A stretch of 64,000 nt of DNA from Alicyclobacillus fructus (GCF_017329605.1 NZ_JAFMTY010000019.1:1-64000), one strand, 5' to 3'. Numbered from the stretch's first letter, positions 52,862 through 63,565 are shown. The notes: generated by a model not told the origin, from the letters alone. A program made the numbers and translations.

Positions 52862-54757
52862 TCATCCATTCTTTGAACCACTCATCTCCGCCTTGCCTTG
52901 AGAAGCCTCCCGCAGGGCTTCGTCGACGCTCGACCCGGCGAACTGGCTCCGGTACAACTCCGCGTAGAAGCCGCCCCGCTCCAACAGCTCGCGATGCGTG
53001 CCCTGTTCGATCACGCGGCCGTGGTTCATCACGAGGATCTGGTCGGCATTTTGAATGGTTGACAACCGGTGGGCGATCACGAAGCTCGTCCGCCCCCGCA
53101 TCAGCCGCTGCATCGCTTCCTGGATCAGAAGCTCCGTGCGCGTATCCACGCTGGAGGTGGCCTCGTCGAGGATCAGGATGGCGGGATCGGCCAGAATGGC
53201 GCGCGCGATGGTGATGAGCTGCTTCTGCCCCTGCGACAAGTTGGAGGCTTCTTCGTTGATGACCGTATCGTATCCCTCGGGCAGTGTTCGAATGAAGTGA
53301 TCCGCGCGAGCCGCGCGAGCCGCCCGAACGATCTCGTCCTCCGTCGCGCCCGGTCGCCCGTAGGCGATGTTGTCGCGGATGGAACCGTGAAACAACCACG
53401 TGTCCTGCAGCACCATGCCGAACAAACTGCGGAGCTCCGCCCTTGTCAAGTCGCGAATGTCCACGCCGTCGATGGTGATGGATCCCTCGCGCACGTCGTA
53501 GAAGCGCATCAGGAGATTGACGAGCGTGGTTTTGCCTGCGCCCGTCGGTCCCACGATGGCGACGGTCTGGCCCGCGGCGACCTCGAGATTCAGGTCCTCA
53601 ATCAGCGGCTGATCGTCCCTGTAGCGGAACGAGACGTGATGGAACTTCACGGCGCCGCGAGGTTCCCGAATGCGCACAGGATGCTCAGGATCCGGCACCT
53701 CTTCGGGTTCGTCCAACAGCTCGAAGATGCGCTCCGCGGATGCGATGGTGGACTGAATGATGTTCGAGATGCTCGACAGCTGGGTGATGGGCTGCGAAAA
53801 TTGCCGCGCGTACAGGATGAACGCCTGGATGTCCCCGATGCTGATGGAGCCGCGGGCGACGAGCAGTCCGCCAATCACGCTCACCAGCACGTAACCGAGA
53901 TTGCCGATGAACGTGTTGAGCGGAAAAATCAGGCCAGACACGAACTGGGCCCGCCACCCGGATTGGTATAGCGCCTCGTTGTGCTGGTCAAACGTCGCGA
54001 TCGCCCGGCGCTCCATGTTGAACGCCCGCACGATGGCGTGACCCGTGTACATCTCCTCGATATGGCCGTTCAACAGGCCCAGCGATCGCTGCTGTCCGAC
54101 AAAAAAGCCCTGCGACCGCTTCGTCACAAACCGCGTCACGTAAAACGACAGCGGCAACGTCAGAAACATGACCAGGGTCATCAGCGGGCTGATGGACAGC
54201 ATGACGGCGATCACGCCGATGAACGTCACGATGCTCGACACGAACTGGAGCAGCGCCTGTTGAAGCGTGTTGCCGATGTTGTCGAAGTCGTTGACGAAGC
54301 GGCTCATCACGTCGCCGATGGGGCGGCCGTCGAAGAACGAGAGCGGCAGGCGCTCAAGCTTCGCGTACACGTCCCTGCGGAGCGCGTACACCGTCTTCTG
54401 AGCCACCCCCGCCATCATGTACTGTTGCAGATAGCTGAACACGCTTGACAACACGTACAGGCCCGCGAGTTCCTCAAGCACGCGCACGATATCCGCCCAG
54501 TCGAACGCGGGGCCCGGCTTGTGCATCCACGTGTGCCTGAGGCCCGCGACGAGATCGTTCGTGATGCCTTTCATCACGTCCGGGCCCAGGATCGAGAACA
54601 GCGTTCCGAGCACGGTCAAAACGAACACCAGCCCGATCCGCCACGCGTGCGGCCGCAGGTAGCGCATCAATCTGCGAGCCGTGCCGCCGAAGTCCTTCGG
54701 CTTCTGCACAGGCATCCCCGGGCGCATGGCCGGCATCTCCCGCCGATCCTGACTCAT
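52862..54757 (-). CDS. yfiC: ABC exporter half-transporter with a consensus ATPase site
   Basis: This 631-residue protein has six membrane helices (about residues 40-330) and a C-terminal ATPase with Walker A GPTGAGKTT, signature LSQGQKQ, Walker B LILDEATSSVD and switch His in IAHRLSTI. All catalytic residues are present. Its ATG overlaps the stop of the upstream half-transporter (ATGA), so the two form a heterodimer like YfiB/YfiC of Bacillus, a multidrug exporter. Confidence 0.9.
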   Translation of the reverse strand: MSQDRREMPAMRPGMPVQKPKDFGGTARRLMRYLRPHAWRIGLVFVLTVLGTLFSILGPDVMKGITNDLVAGLRHTWMHKPGPAFDWADIVRVLEELAGLYVLSSVFSYLQQYMMAGVAQKTVYALRRDVYAKLERLPLSFFDGRPIGDVMSRFVNDFDNIGNTLQQALLQFVSSIVTFIGVIAVMLSISPLMTLVMFLTLPLSFYVTRFVTKRSQGFFVGQQRSLGLLNGHIEEMYTGHAIVRAFNMERRAIATFDQHNEALYQSGWRAQFVSGLIFPLNTFIGNLGYVLVSVIGGLLVARGSISIGDIQAFILYARQFSQPITQLSSISNIIQSTIASAERIFELLDEPEEVPDPEHPVRIREPRGAVKFHHVSFRYRDDQPLIEDLNLEVAAGQTVAIVGPTGAGKTTLVNLLMRFYDVREGSITIDGVDIRDLTRAELRSLFGMVLQDTWLFHGSIRDNIAYGRPGATEDEIVRAARAARADHFIRTLPEGYDTVINEEASNLSQGQKQLITIARAILADPAILILDEATSSVDTRTELLIQEAMQRLMRGRTSFVIAHRLSTIQNADQILVMNHGRVIEQGTHRELLERGGFYAELYRSQFAGSSVDEALREASQGKAEMSGSKNG

Positions 54758-56481
54758 GCCGTGACCTCCTCTCCGAGCTGGGATCGCACAATTTCTCGAT
54801 ACACCTGGCATGTGGCGAGGAGCGACTCGTGCGTGCCAATGCCCGCAATCCGCCCTTCGTCCAGCACCACGATTTGGTCGGCATCGCGAATGGTGTTCAC
54901 ACGCTGAGCCACGAGGATGACGGTCGCGCCGCTCACGGCCTCGCGCAGCGCCTGGCGGAGCCGCGCATCGGTTCGAAAGTCGAGGGCCGAGAAGCTGTCG
55001 TCAAAGATGTAGATGGGCGCCCGCCGAACGAGCGCCCGAGCGATGCAAAGGCGCTGCTTCTGGCCGCCGGAAAGGTTCCTCCCACCTTGCTCCACCACCG
55101 CCTGAAAGCCGCCTGGCATCGCTTCGATGAACTCCAGCGCCTGTGCGATCCGCGCCGCTTCTCGCAGCTCCTCGTCCGTCGCGTCGGCCTTGCCCACGCG
55201 AATGTTGTCCGCAATCGTGCCGCTGAACAGGACGGACTTCTGCGGCACGTAACCGATTTGCATGCGCAGCGCTTCCGCGTCCCATTCCCGCACATCGACG
55301 CCGCCGACGAGCACGCTTCCGGACTCCACGTCGTAGAAGCGCGGGATCAGGCTGGCCAGCGTCGATTTGCCCGATCCCGTGCCGCCAATGATGGCCGTGA
55401 CCTCGCCGGGCCTTGCGATGAACGAAATGTCGGACAGCGCGGGCGCCTCCGCGCCGGGGTATCGAAACGTGACGCCGCGAAACTCCACGAGCCCAGGGGC
55501 CACAGCCTCCGCCTTCGGCCGTTCGGGATCTCGAATTTGGGTTTCGGTCGAAAGAACCTCCCAAATGCGATTGGCCGACGCGTTCGCGCGCGGGATCATG
55601 AAGAACATCATGGACACCATCATGATGGCAAACAGCAGTTGCGTCACGTACTGGATAAACGCCATGAGCGAACCGATTTCCATCTGGCCGTGCGCCACGC
55701 GCACGCCTCCAAACCACAGGATGGCGATCACGGCCATGTTGATGACGAGCATGAGCGCCGGTGACAACGCAGCCATGATCTTCTGCACCCGCGTGGTAGT
55801 GCCCGTGAGATCTGCATTGGCGCGATCGAATCGCTCCGCTTCGCGAGCCACCTGGTTAAACGAGCGGATGACGCGGATGCCCGTCAGGTTTTCGCGCAGC
55901 ACGCGGTTCAGCACGTCGATTTTGCCCTGCATGATGCGAAAGAGTCGGCTGGCCCGGCCAAACACAAGCACGATCACGCCCGCGAGGACCGGCAACATCA
56001 CCCAGACCACCAGGGACAGCCGGGCGTCGGTATAGACCGCCATGAGTACGCCGCCGATGCAATTGAGCGGCGCCATGATCATCATGCGCAACATCATGTT
56101 GACGAGCTGCTGCACCTGCGTAATGTCGTTTGTCGTGCGCGTGATGAGGGACGCCGTCGAAAACCGGTCGATCTCCTCCAGGGAAAACGTCTGCACATGG
56201 GCGAACAAATCTCGCCGGAGATGCTTGCCGAAGCTCGCGGCGGTCTGCGAAGACAGGTAGCTCGCCGTGATGGAAAAGCCCGCAGCGGCGATGGAGACGA
56301 GAAGCATGAAACCGCCCATCCGGACGATGTACGGCAGGTTGCCCTTGAGCACCCCATTGTCGACAATCTCGGACATGAGCGTCGGAAGATAGAGGTTGCC
56401 GAGCACCTGCAGGAAGATGAACGTGACAATCACAACGATGCGCAGCCGGTACGGCCGCAGATAAGGAAACAGTTTGCGCAC
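54754..56481 (-). CDS. yfiB: ABC exporter half-transporter with a degenerate ATPase site
   Basis: This 575-residue partner has six helices and an ATPase domain with Walker A GGTGSGKST and signature LSGGQKQR. The catalytic Glu is replaced by Asp (IFDDSFSALD) and the switch His by Gln (VAQRVNTI). Such asymmetry is characteristic of heterodimeric type IV exporters, where one of the two ATP sites is inactive. GTG at 56481 has GGGGGTGG upstream. Confidence 0.9.
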   Translation of the reverse strand: MRKLFPYLRPYRLRIVVIVTFIFLQVLGNLYLPTLMSEIVDNGVLKGNLPYIVRMGGFMLLVSIAAAGFSITASYLSSQTAASFGKHLRRDLFAHVQTFSLEEIDRFSTASLITRTTNDITQVQQLVNMMLRMMIMAPLNCIGGVLMAVYTDARLSLVVWVMLPVLAGVIVLVFGRASRLFRIMQGKIDVLNRVLRENLTGIRVIRSFNQVAREAERFDRANADLTGTTTRVQKIMAALSPALMLVINMAVIAILWFGGVRVAHGQMEIGSLMAFIQYVTQLLFAIMMVSMMFFMIPRANASANRIWEVLSTETQIRDPERPKAEAVAPGLVEFRGVTFRYPGAEAPALSDISFIARPGEVTAIIGGTGSGKSTLASLIPRFYDVESGSVLVGGVDVREWDAEALRMQIGYVPQKSVLFSGTIADNIRVGKADATDEELREAARIAQALEFIEAMPGGFQAVVEQGGRNLSGGQKQRLCIARALVRRAPIYIFDDSFSALDFRTDARLRQALREAVSGATVILVAQRVNTIRDADQIVVLDEGRIAGIGTHESLLATCQVYREIVRSQLGEEVTA

Positions 56482-56597
56482 GCCGCCCACCCCCTTCTGC
56501 GCTGGCGAGAGGCGCCAGCAAACGCCGCATGATATGATACGTGTGAAGCCTTGAAATCGCGTTGAAACCGCCAGTAACGTTGAAGAGGAGTGACCCC

Positions 56598-58670
56598 ATG
56601 GAAGCGCCGAAGGCCAAAGCGATTCCCAAAGTGCTCGAGATCCACGGAGACCGCCGCATCGACCCGTACTATTGGCTCCGGGATCGCGAGAACCCCAACG
56701 TAATTCAGTATCTCGAAGACGAGAATACATACTACCGATGGTACATGGAACGCCTGAAGCCGCTCACGGACGAACTGTACGAGGACATGGTGGCTCGCAT
56801 TCCGGACGCCGAAGAGCGGGTTCCCGTCCAAGGAAACCAGTATTACTACTACACGCGCATGGAAAAGTCCTTGCAGTACCCCATTCACGCCCGCAAGCGC
56901 GCAACGTCCCGCGACGCCCTGGCGGACGCCGAGGAGGAGATCCTGCTCGACCTGAATGCTCTCGCGGGCGACGGCTATTTGAGCGTCACCGTGCTCGCCA
57001 CAAGCCCCGACGAGAAGCGGCTCGCGTACCTGGAAAACCGCGACGGGACGGATCGGTACACCCTGTTCGTCAAGGATCTGGAGACGGGCGAGATGCTGCC
57101 GGATCGCATCGACAACGTGTTTATCGAGGGCAGCATGGCCTGGAGCGCCGACGGACAATACCTGTTCTACATCACGGTCGACGAGGCGCAGCGCCCGTAC
57201 CGTCTGTACCGGCACCAACTGGGCCGCCCCGCCGAAGAGGACGTCCTGCTGTACGAAGAGGGCGACGAGACATGCATTCTCACCCTCGCCAAGTCGCAGA
57301 GCGGCCGATACCTGTTCCTCACCTCGTCCACGAAGACCTCGACGGAGGTGCGCTATCTGCCTGCGGACCAGCCGCTTGGCACCTGGACGTTGTTTCGGCC
57401 GCGCCAGGCCAACGTGGAATACGAACTCGAACACTGGGAAGGCGAATTCCTCGTCCTGACGAATCTTCAGCGCCCGAACTTCAGCCTGTTCCGCCATCCC
57501 ATTGCGCCGTGCGAAGACCACCGCTTGGCCGAGCTCTTTCCGTACGATCCGGCCCGGTACCTGACGGGCGTGCACCCGTTCCGGGAGGCGCTCGTCATCG
57601 AAGGGCGCGAAGGCGGGCTGACGCAAATCTGGACGTACGCCGGCGGGAGACTCGAACGGCTCGCCTGGGACGAACCGCTTTACACCGTCTCGGTGTCGAA
57701 CAATCGCCGTTACGACACGCGCGAGGTGCTCATCCAGTATGAATCGTTCCTCACGCCCCGCACCACTTACGCGCTCGATCCCGTCACCGGGACGCGAAAG
57801 GAACTTCACCGCCAGCCGGTCAACGGGCCGTTTGATCCGTCGGCGTATGTCCAGGAGCGCCTGTGGGCCAAAGCCGGCGATGGAACGGACGTGCCCATCT
57901 CCCTTGTGTATCGCAAGGACGCGCGAAACGGTGGTCCCGCGCCGTGCATTTTGTACGGATATGGTTCTTACGGGCACAACCTGGATCCCATGTTCATGCC
58001 GACCTTGCTCCTCCCTCTGCTCGATCGCGGCGTGATCTACGCCTTCGCGCACGTGCGCGGCGGATCGGAGATGGGGCGGCAGTGGTACGAAAACGGCAAG
58101 ATGCTGGCCAAGAAAAACACGTTCACCGATTTCATCGCCTGCGCGGACGCGCTCATCCGCGAAGGCTACACCGCGCCCGAAAAGCTGGCGGCTGACGGCC
58201 GGTCTGCGGGCGGGCTGCTGATGGGCGCCGTGGCCAACATGGGCGGGGACCGCTTTGCCGCCATCTCGGCCGGGGTGCCGTTTGTCGACGTGGTCACGAC
58301 GATGCTCGACCCCACCATCCCGCTCACGACGCTCGAATGGGACGAATGGGGCGATCCGCGCGATGAGACGTACTACTTCTACATGAAATCGTACAGCCCG
58401 TACGACAACGTGGAACCCAAGCGGTATCCGCACCTCATCGTCACCACGGGGCTGAACGATCCGCGCGTGGCCTACTGGGAGCCCGCGAAGTGGGTGGCGA
58501 AGCTTCGCGCCACCAAGACCGGACAGGAAGCGCTCGTGCTGAAGACCCATATGGGCGCGGGACACTTCGGTTCCTCCGGCAGACTGGAACATCTGCGCGA
58601 ATCCGCTGAAATTCATGCGTTTCTGCTCTACCACATCGGCGTGTCGCCGAAAAACGCCTCTGCCTCGTGA
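56598..58670 (+). CDS. Oligopeptidase B-like S9A serine peptidase
   Basis: This 690-residue enzyme has an N-terminal beta-propeller (about residues 70-400) and a C-terminal alpha/beta hydrolase. The triad fits Ser536 (DGRSAGG), Asp621 (TTGLNDPRV) and His656 (MGAGHFG). The GRSAGG motif and the VRGGSEMGRQWYENGKM segment match oligopeptidase B, which cleaves short peptides after Arg or Lys; prolyl oligopeptidase is less likely. The ATG at 56598 follows GAAGAGGAG. Confidence 0.9.
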   Translation: MEAPKAKAIPKVLEIHGDRRIDPYYWLRDRENPNVIQYLEDENTYYRWYMERLKPLTDELYEDMVARIPDAEERVPVQGNQYYYYTRMEKSLQYPIHARKRATSRDALADAEEEILLDLNALAGDGYLSVTVLATSPDEKRLAYLENRDGTDRYTLFVKDLETGEMLPDRIDNVFIEGSMAWSADGQYLFYITVDEAQRPYRLYRHQLGRPAEEDVLLYEEGDETCILTLAKSQSGRYLFLTSSTKTSTEVRYLPADQPLGTWTLFRPRQANVEYELEHWEGEFLVLTNLQRPNFSLFRHPIAPCEDHRLAELFPYDPARYLTGVHPFREALVIEGREGGLTQIWTYAGGRLERLAWDEPLYTVSVSNNRRYDTREVLIQYESFLTPRTTYALDPVTGTRKELHRQPVNGPFDPSAYVQERLWAKAGDGTDVPISLVYRKDARNGGPAPCILYGYGSYGHNLDPMFMPTLLLPLLDRGVIYAFAHVRGGSEMGRQWYENGKMLAKKNTFTDFIACADALIREGYTAPEKLAADGRSAGGLLMGAVANMGGDRFAAISAGVPFVDVVTTMLDPTIPLTTLEWDEWGDPRDETYYFYMKSYSPYDNVEPKRYPHLIVTTGLNDPRVAYWEPAKWVAKLRATKTGQEALVLKTHMGAGHFGSSGRLEHLRESAEIHAFLLYHIGVSPKNASAS

Positions 58671-58708
58671 TGCAGTGTGAGGAAGTCCAGGAAGGAGAGC
58701 GAACCCGT

Positions 58709-59707
58709 ATGACCACATTCCGCGCGTACGTCGTCGAACAAGAGGGAGACCGCTTCCGCTCGGGCGTCCGCGAACTGTCCATGGACCAGTTGCCGTACGG
58801 AGATGTGCTGATCCGCGTGCGCTACTCAAGCGTCAATTACAAGGACGGCATCTGCTCCATGCCCGCGAGCCGCCTCGTCACCCGCTACCCCATGGTGCTC
58901 GGCATCGATCTCGCCGGGGAAGTCGTCGAGTCCCGCGATGCGCGCTTCCGCGCTGGCGATCTCGTCATCTGCACGAGCTACGATCTCGGCACCGGACATT
59001 TCGGTGGCTTCAGCGAATACGCCCGTGTCCCGGCCGAGTGGGTGGTGCCATTGCCCGATGGGCTCTCGCTGCGCGATGCCATGGTGCTTGGCACCGCCGG
59101 ATTCACGGCGGCTCTCTCGCTCTACCGCATGGAGCAAAATGGTGTATCGCCCGCCATGGGCGCGATGCTGGTGACGGGCGCCACAGGCGGCGTCGGCGCG
59201 ACCGGGATCGCCATCGCGAAAAAGGCGGGTTACCGCGTGGTGGCATCGTCCCGGAAGGAGGAGGCCGCCGAGTGGCTGAAGGCCCTCGGCGCCGATGAAG
59301 TGACGAAGCCCGAAGCGCTCCTTCTACAGGAGGGCGAATCCTACCTGAATGCGAAGCGCCGCTTCGCGGGCGTGATCGATCCGGTGTCTGGAAAATACGT
59401 CCCTCATCTGCTGCAGCGGCTCGAATATGGCGGCGTGATCGCCATCAGTGGCTACACGGGCGGGCCGGACTTCACCGCCAGCGTGTTTCCGTTCCTGCGC
59501 CGCCAGGCGGCCGTTCTCGGCATTGACTCGGTGTGGCTCGACATGGAGACGCGCCGCGAGATCTGGCGCCGTCTTGCAGGTCCGTGGAAGCCAGACGACG
59601 AGGCACTGCGGAAGATCGGCCACGACATCCAACTGGACGATCTCGACAGCGCCTTGCAACAGATTCTCGCGGGCAGAATGCAGGGCCGCGCCGTGGTCAA
59701 CCTGTGA
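58709..59707 (+). CDS. YhdH/YhfP-family quinone oxidoreductase
   Basis: This 332-residue medium-chain dehydrogenase without zinc ligands has YSSVNYKDGICSM, FGGFSEYARVPAEWVVPLPDGLS, and the NADP motif VTGATGGVGATGIAIAKKAGY. Relatives include acrylyl-CoA reductase AcuI. It follows the peptidase gene after 38 nt on the same strand and overlaps the convergent exporter gene by 11 bp. Confidence 0.9.
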   Translation: MTTFRAYVVEQEGDRFRSGVRELSMDQLPYGDVLIRVRYSSVNYKDGICSMPASRLVTRYPMVLGIDLAGEVVESRDARFRAGDLVICTSYDLGTGHFGGFSEYARVPAEWVVPLPDGLSLRDAMVLGTAGFTAALSLYRMEQNGVSPAMGAMLVTGATGGVGATGIAIAKKAGYRVVASSRKEEAAEWLKALGADEVTKPEALLLQEGESYLNAKRRFAGVIDPVSGKYVPHLLQRLEYGGVIAISGYTGGPDFTASVFPFLRRQAAVLGIDSVWLDMETRREIWRRLAGPWKPDDEALRKIGHDIQLDDLDSALQQILAGRMQGRAVVNL

Positions 59708-61730
59708 CGCCCAGGGCCTTGGTCTGCAGCTCGTACATCTGTCGATAACGGCCGCCCGCGGCCATGAGCTCGTCGTGCGTGCCCCGTTCGACAATCTGGC
59801 CCTGATCGAGGACCAAGATGAGGTCCGCGTCGCGGATGGTCGATAGCCGGTGCGCGATGATGAACGTGGTGCGGCCTCGCTTGAGAACCTGGAGCGCATC
59901 TTGGATGATGCGCTCCGTTTCGCTGTCGACATTGGCCGTGGCCTCGTCGAGGACGAGGATGGCCGGATCGAACGCGAGCGCGCGCGCAAACGAGATCAGT
60001 TGCCGCTCCCCAGCGGAGAGCGTGCTGCCGCCCTCGAGCACCGGCTCATCGATGCCTCCCGGCAGATGCCGCAACAGCCGATCCGCCCCCACGTCCCGGA
60101 GCGCCTTTTCGATGCGATCGCGGCTCACGCGCTCGTCCCCGAGCCCCACGTTCCACGCAATGGTTCCCGTAAACAGGAACGGATCCTGGAGCACGATGGC
60201 CATGTGCTGCCGAAGCTTCTGTGGCGGAATCTCGCGGATGTCCTGGCCGTCGATGCGAATGGTGCCGCGGTCGGGATCGTAAAAGCGGAACAGGAGGTTC
60301 ATGATGGAACTCTTCCCTGAGCCGGTGTGACCGACGAGCGCCACCGTCTGCCCGGGTTTCGCCACGAACGAGATGTCGCGCAGGACCGGATGGACGCCGT
60401 CGTAGGAAAACCAGACGTGATCAAACTCGACTTCCCCTCGAAACCGCGGAAAGGTGCCGTATTCGGGCTCCACGCCGGGTTCGTCGAGAAGCTCGAAGAC
60501 GCGCGTCGCCGACGCTCGCGCCTGCTCGAGCGTCGCGAGCTGGTTGACGACTTGAGTGATGGGCTGAAACAACCGGTTGAGATAGTCGACAAACGCGTAC
60601 AGCACGCCGAGTGAGACGATGGGCTCGAGGTGGAGCGAGCGCCATCCGAACCAAGCGATGATGGCCCCGAAGAACAGATTGCGGAAGACGCCGGCCAAGT
60701 TATAGCCTGTCACGGAGTTGATGCGCAGAAGCCTCGTCTGACCCTCGTAATAGGCCTGATTCATCTCGTTGAACTCGGCCGCGGTCCGCGCCTCGCGGTT
60801 GAACGCGCGAATGATGGGCATCCCCTGGATGGTCTCGTTCAGCATCGCGTTGATCTCGGAGATGAGCGCGCGCACCCGCAGGTTGACCTGCACCGTGAAC
60901 CGGCGGTAGAGCCAGATCCAGAGAAACAGGATGGGCAACAGCGCGCAGGCAAGCAGCGCGAGGCCGACATTCAGGATGAACAGCGCGACGTAGATGCCGA
61001 GCATCATCACGGCGCTCGACAGCACGTTCGCCAGGACGTTCACGTAGAAATCGCGAATGGACTCGGTATCGTTGGTGATGCGAGAGACGATTTTCCCCGC
61101 TGGCGTGTTGTCAAAGTACGAGATGGGCAGGCAATGAACGCGATGGAAGACGTCCCGGCGCATGCGCTGCAGGATCCGGTTGGCAGACACCTGCAACAAG
61201 TACTGCTGGCCGTACAAAAACACGGCGGACACCGCCAAGAGCGCGAAGTAGAGCAGAGCCAGCCGGACGACGTTCGGCACCTCCGGGCGGTAAAACGCGA
61301 ACACCTGCACTCGACCGATGGGATGAGCCCGAACCGTGCGCCAGCGGCCGAACACTTCTTCCCGAATCGTTCCGGGCTCCGGGCCTTTGGCGATGGCCTG
61401 GATCGATCCCGGCAAGAAGTACGCCGTCGTCCCCAGTGTGGCCAGGGTGTGGGGATCGCGCTTCGGAGCCCCGGGCGGCAAACGATCCCCGCGAACGTAC
61501 AGCCTGCCGCCGACGTTCACGGCGCCCTTGGCGCCCTCCGGAGCCTGATACCAAACCTGTTGCACGCCCTCGATATCCCGGTTGATGATGGTCTTCGCCA
61601 CAAAGGGACCGGCGAGCTGCGCGGCCACCGACAGGACGAGCAGCACGACAGCCGCGACGATGGCCCCCTTCGCGTGCGCCGCGTACTCGATGAGTCGCTT
61701 GCCGACCTGAACAGATCGATTCCGGTTCAT
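59697..61730 (-). CDS. BmrD/YheH-like ABC exporter half-transporter
   Basis: This 677-residue protein has a large insertion between the first two helices (about residues 50-155), as in YheH/BmrD. Its ATPase has Walker A GHTGSGKSS, Walker B LVLDEATANVD with the catalytic Glu and switch His in IIAHRLSTI, but the signature is the variant TLSAGERQL. It is translationally coupled to the upstream gene by an ATGA overlap. In Bacillus, BmrC/BmrD form a heterodimeric multidrug exporter. Confidence 0.9.
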   Translation of the reverse strand: MNRNRSVQVGKRLIEYAAHAKGAIVAAVVLLVLSVAAQLAGPFVAKTIINRDIEGVQQVWYQAPEGAKGAVNVGGRLYVRGDRLPPGAPKRDPHTLATLGTTAYFLPGSIQAIAKGPEPGTIREEVFGRWRTVRAHPIGRVQVFAFYRPEVPNVVRLALLYFALLAVSAVFLYGQQYLLQVSANRILQRMRRDVFHRVHCLPISYFDNTPAGKIVSRITNDTESIRDFYVNVLANVLSSAVMMLGIYVALFILNVGLALLACALLPILFLWIWLYRRFTVQVNLRVRALISEINAMLNETIQGMPIIRAFNREARTAAEFNEMNQAYYEGQTRLLRINSVTGYNLAGVFRNLFFGAIIAWFGWRSLHLEPIVSLGVLYAFVDYLNRLFQPITQVVNQLATLEQARASATRVFELLDEPGVEPEYGTFPRFRGEVEFDHVWFSYDGVHPVLRDISFVAKPGQTVALVGHTGSGKSSIMNLLFRFYDPDRGTIRIDGQDIREIPPQKLRQHMAIVLQDPFLFTGTIAWNVGLGDERVSRDRIEKALRDVGADRLLRHLPGGIDEPVLEGGSTLSAGERQLISFARALAFDPAILVLDEATANVDSETERIIQDALQVLKRGRTTFIIAHRLSTIRDADLILVLDQGQIVERGTHDELMAAGGRYRQMYELQTKALGVTG

Positions 61731-63565
61731 TGCACATCTCCCCTGTCGGCCCCGGTCAACGACGCCTGCTGCGTGACGGGCGCGTGCTCTCTCACGGACG
61801 GCGAGTCGTCTTCCGGATCGCCGGATGCGTCGCCGAACGCCTGCTGATGAAGGTATTGCTTCGCGTACCACCCTCCGAGCCGCATGAGATCCTGAAACGT
61901 CCCGGCTTCTGCGATCCGCCCGTCATCCAGCACCACAATCCAGTCGGCGTGTTGAACGGCCGACATGCGGTGGCTGACGATGAGGGTGGTGCGCCCGCGC
62001 CGGACGCGTCGAATGGCGCGGAGGATATGGGCCTCCGTGCGCGCATCCACGGCTGACATGGCGTCGTCCAGAACGAGCAAATCGGGATCCAAAATGAGGG
62101 CGCGGGCGAGCGCAATTCGCTGCTTCTGTCCTCCGGACAGCGAGATGCCCCGTTCGCCGACGAGCGTATCCAACCCGTCCGGCAACCGTGCGATATCCTC
62201 CGTGAATGCGGCGAGCTCGAGCGCGCGAAGGACCTCGTCGTCCGTGGCATCGTGTTTGCCGAAGCGGACGTTGTCCCGCACGCTGCGGGAGAACAGCATC
62301 GGGTTTTGCGGGACGTAACCCACCAGGCGATGGAGTGCGTCCATGCGGATTTCCTGAATGGGCAGGCCGTTGACCAACAACCGCCCTCGATCCCCGACGG
62401 GGTACTCGCGCAGAAGTTGTTTCACGAGCGTCGACTTGCCGCTGCCGGTCCTGCCGACGATGCCGACGGTCTGGCCCCGGCGAATGACGAGATCGATGTC
62501 CACGAGGTTGTCGCGCTCGGAAGAAGGATAGCGGAACGAATAGCGCTCAAAGCGAATCTCGTCGATGCGCGCGACCTCCCGAGCTCCATCTCGATCCACC
62601 ACATCCGGCTCATACGCGAGCGTCTCGTTCACGCGATCGAGCGAGGCGTTGCCGCGCTGCATGATGTTGATGAGCTGGCCAAACGCGAGCATCGGCCAGA
62701 TCAACATGCCGAGGTACACGTTGAAAGAGGTGAGCTGGCCAACCGTCAGCTGGCTCTGGAAGACGAGGTAGGTGCCGTACCCCAACCCAATGAGGTAGGT
62801 CACGCCGACCAGCAGGCTGATGGTTGGATCGAACAGGGCATCGATCTTGGCGACGGCGATGTTCTTCCGGTAGACGTCGGCCATCGTCTCCGCGAAGCGG
62901 CGCTCCTCGTTCTGCTCCTGTGCGTACGCGCGCACCACTCGAATGCCGGCCACGGTCTCCAGGACGCGATCGTTCATGTCGCCGAAGGCGTCCTGCGCTC
63001 GTTCGAACCGATCGTGCAGGATTTGACCGAATTTCGTCATGGCGAGCGCGATGAACGGCATCGGGACGAGCGAGAACAAGGTCAGCTTCCACCCGTCCAG
63101 CACGGCCATGGTGACGAGAATCGTCGCCGAATAGGTGGTGGAGTCGATGAGCGTCAAAATGCCGAACCCGGCCGTCTGCATGACCGCGTTCAAATCGTTT
63201 GTCGATCGCGCCATCAGATCGCCGGTTCGATTCTGCTCGAAGAAGCGCGGTGTCATCTTCAGGAAATGTTCCATCAGCCGGCGGCGCAGCGAAAGCTCCA
63301 GCGTTCGGGCGCCGGAATACAACTGATACTGCCACGTCACGCCGCACACATAGGACACCAGGATGGTGAGCAGCAAAGCGCCGACGAGCTCGAAGAGCGC
63401 GCGCAACGTCATGCCGTGCTGGCTCATCAGGTCGATGGAGCGGCCGACGAGATAGGGCGGGATCACGTCGATCACATTCAGAAACAGCAAGAGTCCCACG
63501 GCGATCCCGTAGCGTTTTCGTTCCTCCCAGAAGAAATGGCGAAGCTTCCAAAGGACTTGAAACAC
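61727..63565 (-). CDS. BmrC/YheI-like ABC exporter half-transporter
   Basis: This 612-residue partner has six helices and an ATPase with Walker A GRTGSGKST and signature LSGGQKQR; the catalytic Glu is replaced by Asp (LDDAMSAVD). That is the degenerate half expected of BmrC. The GTG at 63565 has AGGGGG 8 nt upstream. Expression is probably controlled by the leader peptide and terminator directly before it. Confidence 0.9.
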   Translation of the reverse strand: MFQVLWKLRHFFWEERKRYGIAVGLLLFLNVIDVIPPYLVGRSIDLMSQHGMTLRALFELVGALLLTILVSYVCGVTWQYQLYSGARTLELSLRRRLMEHFLKMTPRFFEQNRTGDLMARSTNDLNAVMQTAGFGILTLIDSTTYSATILVTMAVLDGWKLTLFSLVPMPFIALAMTKFGQILHDRFERAQDAFGDMNDRVLETVAGIRVVRAYAQEQNEERRFAETMADVYRKNIAVAKIDALFDPTISLLVGVTYLIGLGYGTYLVFQSQLTVGQLTSFNVYLGMLIWPMLAFGQLINIMQRGNASLDRVNETLAYEPDVVDRDGAREVARIDEIRFERYSFRYPSSERDNLVDIDLVIRRGQTVGIVGRTGSGKSTLVKQLLREYPVGDRGRLLVNGLPIQEIRMDALHRLVGYVPQNPMLFSRSVRDNVRFGKHDATDDEVLRALELAAFTEDIARLPDGLDTLVGERGISLSGGQKQRIALARALILDPDLLVLDDAMSAVDARTEAHILRAIRRVRRGRTTLIVSHRMSAVQHADWIVVLDDGRIAEAGTFQDLMRLGGWYAKQYLHQQAFGDASGDPEDDSPSVREHAPVTQQASLTGADRGDVQ

